64,000 nt of DNA, from positions 124,001 to 188,000 of the forward strand of contig NZ_LNTY01000034.1 in assembly GCF_001559595.1 (NCBI RefSeq). The letters are read 5' to 3'. The notes below the pieces were generated by a model that saw only the letters and a list, made by a program, of their open reading frames with translations, was not told the origin of the DNA and made no database searches. Shown in pieces: positions 1-9,895 of this stretch (position 1 is its first letter; each line of letters begins with the position of its first letter). The position numbers and the translations under genes are program-made. Source of the stretch: Enterovibrio coralii. Lineage in GTDB: Bacteria > Pseudomonadota > Gammaproteobacteria > Enterobacterales > Vibrionaceae.

Positions 1-1074
1 AGAAGCATGGTGGGTCGCAGCGAAGCGATCAGTGAAGTCCGTCATTTAATTGAGCAAGTCGCAGGCACTGATGCCAGCGTTTTGATCCTTGGTGAATCCG
101 GCACGGGTAAGGAAGTTGTTGCGCGAAACATTCACTACCATTCTCAGCGCGGTAAAGGCCCATTTGTTCCAGTAAACTGTGGTGCTATTCCGCCAGAACT
201 TCTAGAAAGTGAACTGTTCGGCCACGAAAAAGGTGCCTTCACGGGAGCTATCTCTTCGCGTAAAGGGCGTTTTGAGCTGGCAGAAGGTGGCACCCTGTTC
301 CTTGATGAAATAGGGGACATGCCGCAACCGATGCAGGTGAAATTACTGCGCGTGCTTCAAGAACGTTGTTTCGAGCGCGTGGGTGGCAACAAAACCATTC
401 AAGCAAATGTTCGTGTGGTCGCGGCAACGCACCGCAATCTGGACGTGATGATTGAAAATGGCGCATTTCGTGAAGACTTGTTCTATCGCTTGAACGTCTT
501 CCCAATCGAAATGCCCGCATTGCGTGAACGCATTGAAGACACGCCGCTTCTCATCCAAGAGTTAATGGCGCGCCTTGAAGCGGAAGGGGGCAACCAAGTG
601 CACCTGACGCCGCGAGCGATTTCATCGTTGATGGAACACGAATGGCCGGGTAACGTGCGTGAACTGGCCAACTTGATTGAGCGTTTGGTTATTCTTTATC
701 CGGGCCAAATGGTTGACGTTAATCGACTGCCAAAAAAATATCGCTACAGCGATATTCCGGAATTCCAGCCAGAAGCCTTCAACCAGTTTGAAGATGCCGA
801 AGAGCTTGAACGTGAAGCACTCCATGCTGTTTTTGCCATGGACGATCATGAAGAAGACATGCCAGGCTTTGCTAATCCAGTTGCGACAGGGCTTCCACCG
901 GAAGGTGTTGATTTGAAAGCCATGTTGGCCGATTTGGAAGTCGATATGATCCGCCAAGCTCTGGAAGCGCAAATGGGGATTGTTGCCCGTGCAGCAGATA
1001 TGCTGGGTATGCGCCGAACCACGCTGGTAGAGAAGATGAGAAAGTACGGATTGAATAAAGAAGATATCGCGTAA
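1..1074 (+). CDS. flrA: Sigma-54-dependent flagellar master regulator FlrA (5' truncated by window)
   Basis: This is the C-terminal part of FlrA, the top regulator of the polar flagellar cascade, which activates sigma-54 promoters of early flagellar genes. The reading frame is open from base 1, so the N-terminal receiver-like domain lies outside the window. What is visible: an AAA+ domain with Walker A GESGTGKE, the sigma-54 contact loop GAFTGA and Walker [12 protein letters not shown]-terminal FIS-type helix-turn-helix follows, ending in [20 protein letters not shown]. The gene is followed by an intrinsic terminator and then by flrB under its own sigma-54 promoter, the normal Vibrio order. 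The internal ATG at 7 is not the real start. FlrA rather than FlrC is inferred from position and from the separate complete flrC downstream. Confidence 0.95.
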   Translation, partial: RSMVGRSEAISEVRHLIEQVAGTDASVLILGESGTGKEVVARNIHYHSQRGKGPFVPVNCGAIPPELLESELFGHEKGAFTGAISSRKGRFELAEGGTLFLDEIGDMPQPMQVKLLRVLQERCFERVGGNKTIQANVRVVAATHRNLDVMIENGAFREDLFYRLNVFPIEMPALRERIEDTPLLIQELMARLEAEGGNQVHLTPRAISSLMEHEWPGNVRELANLIERLVILYPGQMVDVNRLPKKYRYSDIPEFQPEAFNQFEDAEELEREALHAVFAMDDHEEDMPGFANPVATGLPPEGVDLKAMLADLEVDMIRQALEAQMGIVARAADMLGMRRTTLVEKMRKYGLNKEDIA

Positions 1075-1095
1075 CATTCTCTCTTTTCACCCGCC

Positions 1096-1132
1096 AAAAA
1101 AGCGAAGTCAAAAAAATGACTTCGCTTTTTTT
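1096..1132 (+). terminator. Intrinsic terminator after flrA
   Basis: The arms AAAAAGCGAAGTCA and TGACTTCGCTTTTT form a strong hairpin around a short A-rich loop and end in a run of T. It separates flrA from the flrBC promoter. Confidence 0.9.
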
Positions 1133-1173
1133 ATTGTGCAAAGAGTTAACTTGTTGAATTTTAATGGTTAATT

Positions 1174-1192
1174 ATTGGCACATTATCTGCTA
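1174..1192 (+). promoter_or_regulatory. Sigma-54 promoter of flrBC
   Basis: TTGGCACATTATCTGCTA carries GG at 1177-1178 and GC at 1189-1190, exactly the GG-N10-GC spacing of -24/-12 elements, and TGGCAC matches the consensus. Transcription would start near 1201, about 35 bases before flrB. By analogy with Vibrio it should be FlrA-activated. Confidence 0.88.
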
Positions 1193-1236
1193 ATACTGGC
1201 TTAATAACGAATCGACTAGGTCATAAGTAAGAGATA

Positions 1237-2282
1237 ATGGAAGCCAACGACTCTCCGCTGGGAACAATGGACCAGCAGCTTCTTCGCTACAAACAAGTTC
1301 TAGATGTGATGCCTGCGGGCGTATCTTGCTGGATCCGTTTGGAAAAGTGGCAGAAGCCAACCCTGAAGCGTATCGCCTACTTGGCGAGCCGTTGGAGAAT
1401 GTTCGTTGGGTTGATGTTATCAATCGCGCCTTCTCGCCAAGAGAAGATGACGGTCATGAGGTGTCATTACGTGATGGCCGTAAGGTGAAACTGGCTATCT
1501 CGGCGTCAGAATCTGGGCAGCTCATCCTCATCACTGACATGACCGAAACCCGTCTGCTGCAATCTCGTGTGAGTGATCTGCAACGCTTGTCATCGCTCGG
1601 CAAGATGGTGGCCTCATTGGCGCACCAAGTCAGAACGCCGTTGTCGAGTGCCTTGTTGTATGCCGCAAACCTTGGCGCACCGAACCTGAATGAACCCACA
1701 CGTCAGCGTTTTCAAATGAAGCTGGTGGACAGGCTACATGATCTTGAAAAACAGGTGAATGACATGCTGCTGTTCGCTAAAGGCGGCGATAACAAAGTGG
1801 TAGACACTTTTACCTTGGAACATCTGCTCAATGAGTTTGAACCTATGGTAGAGGCTTTGGTCGCCAGTCAGAACGTCGATTTCGAAATTAATTGTGATGA
1901 TGAATCCCACACCTTGTTGGGTAACGTCAACGCGTTGGCGAGCGCACTGTCAAATCTCGTCGTCAATGCCATTCAGGTATCTGGCAAGAACTGCAAAGTG
2001 GTAGTTGATGCCCGCGCGATTGGGAACCAATTGTTCCTTTCCGTGGCGGACAACGGACCGGGTATCTCAGAAGAACTTCAAAGCAAGATCCTTGAGCCTT
2101 TCTTTACCACGCGTCAGCAGGGGACAGGGTTAGGGCTTGCCGTCGTACAAATGGTCAGTCACGCACACAAAGGAAGACTGACATTGCAATCAAAGCCGGG
2201 CCAAGGCGCATGTTTTACTCTCTGTTTACCATTGGTAGACAGTTGTGATGCTGCACTAGACAAGGTATCAGGAGAAGCATAA
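1237..2282 (+). pseudogene. flrB: Flagellar sensor histidine kinase FlrB, interrupted by a one-base deletion (probable sequence error)
   Basis: FlrB is the cytoplasmic kinase that phosphorylates FlrC to turn on middle flagellar genes. Translation from ATG 1237 runs through RYKQVLDVMPAGV and then leaves frame near 1323. The frame that opens at 1326 continues the PAS-like segment (LLDPFGKVAEANPEAYRLLG) and the whole kinase. Adding one base near 1323 restores a protein of about 349 residues, normal for FlrB. Visible motifs are the H box SLAHQVRTPLSSAL, an N box in NLVVNAIQV, and G boxes DNGPGIS and GTGLGLAV. The stop overlaps the flrC start (TAATG). The intact halves, and eight similar deletions elsewhere, argue for an artefact rather than a dead gene. 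Confidence 0.9.
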
Positions 2283-3685
2283 TGAACCAGAGCAAAGTAT
2301 TGATTGTTGAAGATGATGAAGGCTTGCGCGAAGCGCTCGTCGACACTCTGGCATTGGCGGGTTACCAATGGGTAGAAGCAGACAGTGCTGAGCAGGCACT
2401 GCTTATACTGAAAAATGAATCTGTCGACATTGTCGTGTCTGATGTTCAGATGGCAGGCATGGACGGATTAGGGCTGCTTCGAAACCTTAAGCTGAACTAC
2501 CCAAAACTCCCGGTACTTTTGATGACGGCCTATGCCAACATTCAAGATGCCGTCGCAGCAATGAAAGAAGGTGCTGTGGACTACATGGCAAAACCGTTCG
2601 CACCAGAAGTGCTGCTGAACATGATCAGCCGCTATGCGCCGGTGAAAACAGAAAACACGGACGCCATCGTCGCGGACCCGAAAAGTCAGGCACTGATTGC
2701 CCTTGCCGACAAGGTGGCAAAGACAGATGCAAACGTGATGATTCTGGGCCCAAGTGGTTCGGGTAAAGAAGTCATGGCGCGTCATATTCATCGCCAATCA
2801 CTGCGTGCAGATGGCCCATTTATCGCCATCAACTGTGCAGCGATTCCCGAAAACATGCTCGAAGCGACCTTGTTCGGTTACGAGAAGGGCGCGTTCACCG
2901 GTGCGGTTCAAGCGTGTCCGGGTAAATTCGAACAAGCGCAAGGCGGCACCATCTTGTTGGATGAAATCAGTGAGATGGATTTGGCCCTTCAAGCGAAGTT
3001 GCTTCGCGTGTTGCAAGAGCGTGAAGTAGAGCGTTTGGGCAGTCGTAAGAGCATCAAGCTGGATGTGCGAGTGTTGGCAACCAGCAACCGCGATCTGCGC
3101 CAGTATGTGGAAGAGCGTAATTTCCGTGAAGACCTTTACTACCGCCTCAACGTTTTCCCAATCTCATGGCTACCGCTGTGTGAACGACCTGGAGATATCA
3201 TTCCTTTAGCAAAACATTTGCTCCAGCGTCATTGCAGTAAGATGGGGCATGGTACACCAGAGCTAGAGGATTCTGCAGCGCAGAAACTGCTTCAGTATAC
3301 GTGGCCAGGTAATGTGCGTGAGCTGGATAACGTGATGCAGCGTGCGTTGATCCTTTGTCAGCAAGGCTCTATCACTTGCGGTGATATTCTGCTGGAGGGG
3401 TTGGATTGGCAAGATGCAGGAAGCCTTCAAACCTTAGTGTCTAACAATGATGTCGCTACACCACAAATTCAGCCGCAAGCAGCACCGTCGAATGTTTCTG
3501 CACCTGCATCAGCGGAAAGTTTGGGTGGCGAGCTTCGTGAACAGGAGTTTGCCATCATTCTGGAAACGATCCGCGCCTGCGAAGGCCGACGTAAAGATGT
3601 TGCAGAGCGTCTTGGCATTAGCCCGCGCACTTTACGCTACAAGCTCGCAAAAATGCGCGATGCGGGTATCGACATCCCACAATAA
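2282..3685 (+). CDS. flrC: Sigma-54-dependent response regulator FlrC
   Basis: FlrC is the response regulator that, phosphorylated by FlrB, activates sigma-54 promoters of hook, basal-body and main flagellin genes. The 467 residues show a receiver domain with acidic pocket D11-D12, phospho-acceptor D54 in VVSDVQMAG, and K in MAKPF. Next comes an AAA+ domain with Walker A GPSGSGKE, GAFTGA loop and LLDEISEMD. A linker rich in Q, A and S leads to a FIS-type helix-turn-helix (RKDVAERLGISPRTLRYKLA). It is translationally coupled to flrB. Length and domain order match Vibrio FlrC. Confidence 0.95.
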   Translation: MNQSKVLIVEDDEGLREALVDTLALAGYQWVEADSAEQALLILKNESVDIVVSDVQMAGMDGLGLLRNLKLNYPKLPVLLMTAYANIQDAVAAMKEGAVDYMAKPFAPEVLLNMISRYAPVKTENTDAIVADPKSQALIALADKVAKTDANVMILGPSGSGKEVMARHIHRQSLRADGPFIAINCAAIPENMLEATLFGYEKGAFTGAVQACPGKFEQAQGGTILLDEISEMDLALQAKLLRVLQEREVERLGSRKSIKLDVRVLATSNRDLRQYVEERNFREDLYYRLNVFPISWLPLCERPGDIIPLAKHLLQRHCSKMGHGTPELEDSAAQKLLQYTWPGNVRELDNVMQRALILCQQGSITCGDILLEGLDWQDAGSLQTLVSNNDVATPQIQPQAAPSNVSAPASAESLGGELREQEFAIILETIRACEGRRKDVAERLGISPRTLRYKLAKMRDAGIDIPQ

Positions 3686-3715
3686 CCCAAGGATCCCCTT
3701 CTGATATGACGTTAT

Positions 3716-3744
3716 GTGATGACTCAGCAAAATTGAGTCATCAC
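3716..3744. repeat. Perfect inverted repeat between flrC and fliE (possible terminator)
   Basis: GTGATGACTCA and TGAGTCATCAC are 11-base perfect arms around a 7-base loop. Only three T follow, so it would be a weak intrinsic terminator of flrBC; an operator is the alternative. It lies about 60 bases upstream of the fliE sigma-54 promoter. Confidence 0.7.
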
Positions 3745-3799
3745 TTTGGCGCAGGTGAAGGTAATAAGCTGCTTTTTATGACGCGAGTACGATATAATT

Positions 3800-3819
3800 A
3801 TTGGCTTGCATATTGCATA
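3800..3819 (+). promoter_or_regulatory. Sigma-54 promoter of the fliE operon
   Basis: TTGGCTTGCATATTGCAT has GG at 3803-3804 and GC at 3815-3816, the exact N10 spacing, with TTGC in the -12 element. It lies about 75 bases before fliE and should drive fliEFGHIJ. Confidence 0.88.
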
Positions 3820-3890
3820 AATAGTAATCAATTAGACGTACAAGCCAGAAATGGCGCGAGTTGCCAAAGTTTTGACAGTGAGGACGACCC

Positions 3891-4202
3891 ATGAAAATTA
3901 ATGGAATGCAGCACGAAATGCAGGCGATGGCGATGGAAGCCCAAAACACAACGCGCGCCGCAACGGGTCAGCAAGTGCAGCAAGACTTCGGTGAACTCCT
4001 TTCTAGCGCAATCAATACGGTTAATGGATTACAAAAATCATCTGGCGAGTTACAAACCCGCTTTGATCAAGGCGACCGCAGTGTCAGCCTGTCAGATGTA
4101 ATGATTGCACGTAACAAATCCAGTGTAGCGTTCGAAGCGACGATTCAGACGCGTAACAAGCTGGTTGAAGCGTACAAAGAACTAATGAACATGCCGGTTT
4201 AA
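3891..4202 (+). CDS. fliE: Flagellar hook-basal body protein FliE
   Basis: FliE is the small protein that joins the MS ring to the proximal rod. The 103 residues fit the family, and the C-terminal stretch DVMIARNKSSVAFEATIQTRNKLVEAYKELMNMPV is the conserved FliE helix. It is the first gene of the fliEFGHIJ operon behind a sigma-54 promoter. ATG 3891 has a GAGGA ribosome site just upstream. Confidence 0.95.
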   Translation: MKINGMQHEMQAMAMEAQNTTRAATGQQVQQDFGELLSSAINTVNGLQKSSGELQTRFDQGDRSVSLSDVMIARNKSSVAFEATIQTRNKLVEAYKELMNMPV

Positions 4203-4217
4203 TGTAGGTAATAGCTC

Positions 4218-5975
4218 GTGGCAGAAGACACTGATAACACGCAACTAGCCCTAGCAGATAATGCTTCGGCGTTGCCAGTCGCATCGGATAGCTCGATGTC
4301 CGATCCTGACATGATGGAGCGGGACATTACGCCATCGTCAGGTATGCTTGGCGGCATGGACGTGGCGCGTCAGGTCATCCTTGTTGCAGCGGTTGCCATT
4401 TGTGTCTCACTTCTTGCGCTGCTATTTGTCTGGGTTCAAGAGCCTGAAATGCGTCCTCTTGGCACCTATGAAACCGAAGAACTGATCCCGGTCTTGGATC
4501 ACCTAGACCAACAAAAGATTGAATACACCTTGGATGGCAACACCATCCGTGTTCCCGTCAAAGAATATTCTTCCATCAAACTGAACCTTAGCCGTGCAGG
4601 GTTAAATTCTGCTCGCGAAGAAGGGGATGACATCCTTCTGGAAGACATGGGCTTTGGTGTTTCTCAGCAGCTTGAGCGCGAGAGACTCAAACTCAGTCGT
4701 GAACGTCAACTTGCTGCCGCTATTGAGAAAATTCGCGCAGTCAGTAAAGCTCGGGTTCTGCTGGCGATGCCAAAACAGAGCGTGTTTGTTCGTCACAACC
4801 AAGAAGCGTCGGCTACTGTCTTTCTGACTGTTCGCGGCAACACGCAGTTAGGGCAAGAAGAAGTCGACTCTATCGTGGATATGGTGGCATCTGCGGTTCC
4901 GAGCCTGAAACCTTCTCGCGTCACTGTGACTGACCAACATGGTCGCCTGCTAAGTTCGGGCAGTGCGGACCCAATGGCTTCACAGCGTCGTAAAGAGTAC
5001 GAACTTGAGCGCAAGCAAGAACAAGCACTGCGTGAGAAAATTGACGCCATCCTGATCCCCGTTCTTGGTCTGGGTAACTACACGGCGCAAGTCGATGTCA
5101 CCATGGACTTCAGCGCGATTGAAGAAACCCGCAAGCGTTTCGACCCAGCGACATCTTCGACGCGAAGCGAATACACGCGCGAAAACTATAACAACACTGA
5201 CTATGTGGCGGGTGTACCGGGGGCTCTGAGTAACCAGCCACCTGTTGATTCTGCGATTCCAGAAGACATTCAAGATTTGAAAAACGGCGGCGCAGGCGAC
5301 AAAGGCTCGCTTAGCCGTGAAGCTACACGCAACTACGAATTAGATACCACGATTAGCCATCGCCGCGCGCAAACAGGGACAGTGGCAAGACAAACCGTTT
5401 CTGTTGCGGTTGATTATATCTCCGGTGTGAACACCGAATCAGGCGAAGCTGTTCGTGTACCTGTCGGTGAAGCGGAGCTGCAAAAGATCCGTCGATTGCT
5501 GATTGGTGGTGTCGGTTACTCTGAGCTTCGTGGCGACATCCTTGAAGTGATTTCAGTACCGTTTGTTGAGCCTGAAGTTGAAGCGATTGGCGAAGTGCCT
5601 ATCTGGGAACACCCGAACTTCAATGACTGGGTACGTTGGCTTGCCGCTGCATTGGTTGTGATTGTGGTGGTGTTTGCACTGATCAAACCTGCGCTGTCCA
5701 AACTGCTCAACCCACACAAAGACGACGATGCCTTGTTGGGTCCAAATGGCGAGATGATGGGACCAGATGGTCTGCCACTCAGCCCAGACGACGACATTGG
5801 CTTGATTGGTGCAGAGTTGGATGGTTCGAACAACTTCTCGATGAGTTCGTCGAACCTCAACCTGCCGGATCTGCATAAAGATGAAGACCTGCTGAAAGCA
5901 GTACGTGCACTGGTTGCAAATGAACCTGACCTTGCGGCTCAGGTTGTTAAGAGCTGGGTAAGTGAAGATGGCTAA
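4218..5975 (+). CDS. fliF: Flagellar MS-ring protein FliF
   Basis: FliF polymerises into the membrane MS ring that seats the export gate and the C ring. The 585-residue protein begins at GTG 4218 with AGGT upstream. It has an N-terminal membrane segment at about 52-72, ring-building periplasmic domains (for example VLLAMPKQSVFVRHNQEASA), a second membrane segment near 470-492 and a cytoplasmic tail that binds FliG (KAVRALVANEPDLAAQVVKSWV). Length is slightly above the usual 550-570. It overlaps the start of fliG, indicating coupling. Confidence 0.95.
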   Translation: MAEDTDNTQLALADNASALPVASDSSMSDPDMMERDITPSSGMLGGMDVARQVILVAAVAICVSLLALLFVWVQEPEMRPLGTYETEELIPVLDHLDQQKIEYTLDGNTIRVPVKEYSSIKLNLSRAGLNSAREEGDDILLEDMGFGVSQQLERERLKLSRERQLAAAIEKIRAVSKARVLLAMPKQSVFVRHNQEASATVFLTVRGNTQLGQEEVDSIVDMVASAVPSLKPSRVTVTDQHGRLLSSGSADPMASQRRKEYELERKQEQALREKIDAILIPVLGLGNYTAQVDVTMDFSAIEETRKRFDPATSSTRSEYTRENYNNTDYVAGVPGALSNQPPVDSAIPEDIQDLKNGGAGDKGSLSREATRNYELDTTISHRRAQTGTVARQTVSVAVDYISGVNTESGEAVRVPVGEAELQKIRRLLIGGVGYSELRGDILEVISVPFVEPEVEAIGEVPIWEHPNFNDWVRWLAAALVVIVVVFALIKPALSKLLNPHKDDDALLGPNGEMMGPDGLPLSPDDDIGLIGAELDGSNNFSMSSSNLNLPDLHKDEDLLKAVRALVANEPDLAAQVVKSWVSEDG

Positions 5976-7008
5976 AGACGACGACAACAAAGCAGGTGCT
6001 GAATACGACATCAGCCAGCTATCGGGCATTGAAAAAGCAGCGATCTTGCTGCTCAGCTTAACCGAGCAAGACGCCGCGAGCATTATCCGCCACTTAGAAC
6101 CCAAACAGGTTCAGAAAGTGGGTGGTGCCATGACGCAAATGGCGGATCTAAACCAAGAGAAAGTGACGGCGGTTCACCGTGGCTTCCTTGAAGATATCCA
6201 GAAATTCACCTCGATCGGTATGGGCAGTGAAGACTTTGTCCGTAATGCATTGATCGCGGCTCTGGGTGAAGACAAAGCGACTAACCTGGTTGACCAAATC
6301 CTGCTCGGCAGTGGTTCTAAAGGTCTGGATTCTCTTAAATGGATGGATCCTCGTCAGGTTGCGTCAATCATCATCAACGAACACCCGCAGATCCAAACCA
6401 TTGTTCTTTCTTATCTGGAACCCGAACAGTCTGCCGAGATTTTGACGCAGTTCGCAGAGCGTGATGCGCTCGACTTGGTCATGCGTATCGCTAACCTTGA
6501 AGAAGTTCAGCCTGCTGCACTGCACGAGCTGAATGAAATCATGGAGAAACAGTTTGCGGGTCAAGCCGGTGCTCAAGCGGCCAAGATTGGCGGCCTGAAA
6601 GCAGCTGCAGATATCATGAACTACATGGACAACGCGCTGGAATCTGCTTTGATGGAGCAGATTGGCCAAAACGACGAAGAGATGGCATCGCAAATTCAGG
6701 ATCTCATGTTCGTATTCGACAACCTGGCGGAAGTCGACGACCGTGGTATTCAGGCCATCCTCAAAGACGTTCCTCAAGAAGCACTGCAAAAAGCCCTCAA
6801 AGGTGCCGAAGAAGGACTTCGCGACAAGATTTTCCGAAACATGTCCAAACGTGCGGCAGAAATGCTGCAAGACGACTTGGAAGCAATGGGCCCAATTCGC
6901 GTCTCCGATGTGGAAGCTGCCCAGAAAGAAATTCTGTCTGTGGCTCGACGTCTGGCCGACGCTGGCGAGATCATGTTGAGCAGTGGTGGGGCGGACGAGT
7001 TCCTCTAA
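5968..7008 (+). CDS. fliG: Flagellar motor switch protein FliG
   Basis: FliG is the C-ring protein that contacts the stator and generates torque. It shows the N-terminal FliF-binding domain (GIEKAAILLLSLTEQDAASI), the middle-domain EHPQ motif (INEHPQIQTIVLSYL) and the C-terminal charged torque helix (LKGAEEGLRDKIFRNMSKRA). ATG 5968 is preferred; an in-frame GTG at 5962 would add two residues. It overlaps the end of fliF by eight bases. About 346 residues, typical of Vibrio FliG. Confidence 0.95.
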   Translation: MAKDDDNKAGAEYDISQLSGIEKAAILLLSLTEQDAASIIRHLEPKQVQKVGGAMTQMADLNQEKVTAVHRGFLEDIQKFTSIGMGSEDFVRNALIAALGEDKATNLVDQILLGSGSKGLDSLKWMDPRQVASIIINEHPQIQTIVLSYLEPEQSAEILTQFAERDALDLVMRIANLEEVQPAALHELNEIMEKQFAGQAGAQAAKIGGLKAAADIMNYMDNALESALMEQIGQNDEEMASQIQDLMFVFDNLAEVDDRGIQAILKDVPQEALQKALKGAEEGLRDKIFRNMSKRAAEMLQDDLEAMGPIRVSDVEAAQKEILSVARRLADAGEIMLSSGGADEFL

Positions 7009-7054
7009 CCATGGCAGTTTTTGAACCAAAAGAAGCAAAGTGTAAGGTAGCTGC

Positions 7055-8050
7055 ATGACTCTTGATCGTCGACGCGGATATATTCGCTCCAGCGAACAGC
7101 CAGAAGATGTGCTGGAACGCTGGGAGTTGCCTAGCTATTCCTCCGGAAAACCCCAACCCAAAGATACTGCTCTCAACTACGATCCGAGTTGGGAGCCACC
7201 AGAGCTTGAAGAAGAGCAAGAGCCTCAAGTTGACCTTTCTATGCTCACCGCGGAAGTGCTTGAAGAGATCAGGCAAGCTGCGATGGAAGAAGGTCACGAG
7301 GAAGGTCGCGCTGCCGGCTTTGAAGAAGGCAAAGACGCCGGCTTTGAGGAAGGAAAGACCGAAGGCTTCGATACCGGTAAAACGGAAGGTTACGAGCAAG
7401 GACTTTCTGACGGACAGCAGCTTATCGAGGCGCGTTGTGGTCACCTAGATACAATGCTCTCTAAGCTGGCGTTTCCGATTGAACAAATTAATCATCAGGT
7501 CGAGCAACAGATGGTCGAGTTGGTGTTGCACCTTGCCAAATCTGTGATTCAAACAGAAGTGCAGACGAACCCACAAGTTATCTTGAACACGCTTCGTGAA
7601 GCTGTGAACGCTTTGCCAATGGCAGGTCGTCAGGTGACTATCTATTTGCACCCTGAAGACATGGACATTGTTACCTCCGCGCATTCGGTGGAGTCCCTTC
7701 GCGACCGCGAATGGCGTTTGATTGCTGAGCCATCGCTAAATCGTGGTGACATTCAAGTTGCATGTGGCGATTCGGTGGTGGATTACCGCATCGAAGACCG
7801 CATCTCCCAAGCGTTAAGTCGATTTGCAGGTCAGAACTTGAGCCGAGACCCAGAGCCAGCGGAAAATGATCCGGGTGCAGATGTGTTGTTAGGCGCAGAT
7901 AAAGTCGTGACCGACGACATGGTGAACCCTTCAAGCAACCAAACTGAATCCGACGTGTTTGCTCAAACTGATGAAGCGGACGCTGTATCTGTAGAAAGCG
8001 AACCACAACAAACCCAGCAATCAGGTGATCACGATGGTCAGCCTGTCTGA
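7055..8050 (+). CDS. fliH: Flagellar export apparatus stator protein FliH
   Basis: FliH binds and regulates the export ATPase FliI and tethers it to the C ring. At 331 residues it is longer than most family members. About residues 76-125 form the Gly-rich repeat typical of FliH, with successive GxxxG units such as [19 protein letters not shown]. The C-terminal FliH core follows (about 140-260). The last 60-70 residues are an acidic, low-complexity tail (D, E, S, Q) that looks like an extension. Its end overlaps the fliI start. The 46 bases between fliG and fliH hold no other gene. Confidence 0.92.
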   Translation: MTLDRRRGYIRSSEQPEDVLERWELPSYSSGKPQPKDTALNYDPSWEPPELEEEQEPQVDLSMLTAEVLEEIRQAAMEEGHEEGRAAGFEEGKDAGFEEGKTEGFDTGKTEGYEQGLSDGQQLIEARCGHLDTMLSKLAFPIEQINHQVEQQMVELVLHLAKSVIQTEVQTNPQVILNTLREAVNALPMAGRQVTIYLHPEDMDIVTSAHSVESLRDREWRLIAEPSLNRGDIQVACGDSVVDYRIEDRISQALSRFAGQNLSRDPEPAENDPGADVLLGADKVVTDDMVNPSSNQTESDVFAQTDEADAVSVESEPQQTQQSGDHDGQPV

Positions 8051-9349
8051 ACGCCTCGCTGCACTCTCTACTGAAAATATTGGTGTTCGTCCTGTTGCGT
8101 CTGGCAAATTGGTGCGGGTTGTTGGCCTCACGCTTGAAGCGATTGGCTGTCGTGCGCCGATTGGCAGTCTGTGTAAAGTAGAAACCCTAAACGGCAGCAT
8201 AGAAGCTGAAGTCGTTGGTTTTTCAGGCGAAACCCTTTATCTCATGCCAAGTGAACAAATCTCTGGCGTACTGCCTGGCGCCCGTGTCACGCCGCTTTCT
8301 GGAGAGCAAGGGGTGCCTGTTGGTCTGGAATTGTTAGGCCGGGTCATCGATGGTGTGGGAAATCCCCTAGATGGCTTAGGCGACATCTTCACAGGGCAAA
8401 CTGCGTCATTCACGCCTGCTGCCATCAACCCACTGTCTCGAAAACCCATCGATACGCCATTGGATGTTGGCATCAAAGCCATTAATGGCTTGCTGACCGT
8501 GGGTAAAGGCCAACGTATCGGTTTGTTTGCCGGTTCCGGTGTCGGTAAATCGGTTACCCTTGGCATGATGACACGAGGCACAACGGCCCAAGTGGTTGTC
8601 GTTGGCTTGATTGGTGAGCGTGGACGCGAAGTTAAAGAATTCATCGATGAAATCTTGGGTAAGGAAGGGCGCGCACGCTCTGTGGTGATCGCGGCGCCGG
8701 CGGATGCGTCACCATTGATGCGCCTGAAAGGGTGTCAAACCGCCCTGACCATTGCCGAGTTCTTCCGAGACCAAGGTTTAGACGTTCTGCTGTTAATGGA
8801 CTCATTGACCGTTTTGCCCAAGCTCAGCGTGAAATTGCGCTATCTGTGGGTGAACCGCCAGCAACTAAAGGTTATCCACCTTCCGTGTTTGCCAAGCTGC
8901 CAGCCCTTGTTGAGCGCGCAGGCAATGGTGCAGAAGGGCAGGGGTCAATCACTGCATTCTTCACCGTATTAACCGAAGGTGATGATCTGCAAGACCCGAT
9001 TGCCGATGCGGCACGTGCGATTTTGGATGGCCATATCGTGCTTTCACGTGAAATGGCAGATGCGGGTCATTATCCTGCGATTGATGTTGAACGCTCGGTG
9101 AGCCGTGTTATGCCAAACATTGTCGACGATGAACACATGCTCATGTCGCGTGCCGTGCGGCAAATTCTCTCCGTCTGTCGTAAGAATCAGGACTTGGTGT
9201 CTATTGGTGCCTATAAACCGGGGACCGATCAGTCGATCGATCAGGCGTTTACTCTGAAACCGCGTATCGATGGCTATCTGCAACAAGGCATGAAAGACGT
9301 TGTGCCTTACGCCATGTGTGTCAACATGCTGCGCTCAACGCTTCAGTAG
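8034..9349 (+). pseudogene. fliI: Flagellum-specific ATP synthase FliI, interrupted by a one-base deletion (probable sequence error)
   Basis: FliI is the ATPase that energises unfolding and delivery of flagellar export substrates. The first frame is normal to LLLMDSLT near 8809. The continuation [20 protein letters not shown] is in the next frame: ACC-GTT should read ACC-CGT, so one C of a CCC run is missing at about 8809-8811. Restored length is about 439 residues, normal for FliI. Walker A is [11 protein letters not shown] and the Walker B region is LLLMDS. ATG 8034 is preferred over the in-frame GTG 8025; both overlap the end of fliH. Nothing else in the gene suggests decay. Confidence 0.93.
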
Positions 9350-9356
9350 GTGAACC

Positions 9357-9806
9357 ATGTCCAATAACGCGATGAACCTGCTGTTAGACCAAGCCAAAGA
9401 CACCGAACACAAGGCGCATTTGGCGCTTGTTGCCGCCCAGCAAGAGCTTCAGGGCTACTACATTCAGGTAGAACAAATCGAGCAGTATCGTCTTGATTAC
9501 TTTCGTCAAATGTCCGAACGCGGGCAAGCTGGCTTAAGTGCCAGCAGCTATGGTCACTTAAACCGCTTTATCGTGCAGCTCGATGAAACACTGGCAAAAC
9601 AGCGCCAAGCGGCAATGGATTTCGAACAAAACGTCGAACGTTGCCGAGAGCATTGGATGCAATGCCGTCAACATTCCCGCTCGCTAGAGTGGCTGATCGA
9701 AAAACGCGAAAAAGAAGCAAGAATGCGGGCTGAGCGTCTGGAGCAAAAGCAGATGGACGAGTTCGCAATGCTGAGTTTTTCCCGCCAAAAACGCCAACAG
9801 TATTAG
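9357..9806 (+). CDS. fliJ: Flagellar export chaperone FliJ
   Basis: FliJ is a small coiled-coil protein that works with FliI/FliH and FlhA in export. The 149 residues are almost entirely predicted helix rich in Q, E, K and R (LLDQAKDTEHKAHLALVAAQ; WLIEKREKEARMRAERLEQK). It starts seven bases after fliI and ends the fliEFGHIJ run. Assignment rests on position plus helical composition, as FliJ is poorly conserved. Confidence 0.88.
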   Translation: MSNNAMNLLLDQAKDTEHKAHLALVAAQQELQGYYIQVEQIEQYRLDYFRQMSERGQAGLSASSYGHLNRFIVQLDETLAKQRQAAMDFEQNVERCREHWMQCRQHSRSLEWLIEKREKEARMRAERLEQKQMDEFAMLSFSRQKRQQY

Positions 9807-9895
9807 TTTGGCTGATAATTGCTTCACACTCTGTAACGAACCAGTAGATGCGGCTATCTACTTAGAATCGACACAGTATTCGAAGCAGGAACACT

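Noticed and set aside
3706-3894. 62-codon frame between flrC and fliE
   Set aside because: It spans the inverted repeat and the fliE sigma-54 promoter, lacks a ribosome site and has no recognisable features.
6364-7056. 230-codon minus-strand frame over fliG
   Set aside because: It lies wholly opposite the conserved fliG gene and has His/Phe/Leu-rich shadow composition.
7280-7430. Tandem repeat in fliH as a possible mobile or variable repeat
   Set aside because: The GxxxG repeat is a normal feature of FliH proteins and the DNA units are not identical.
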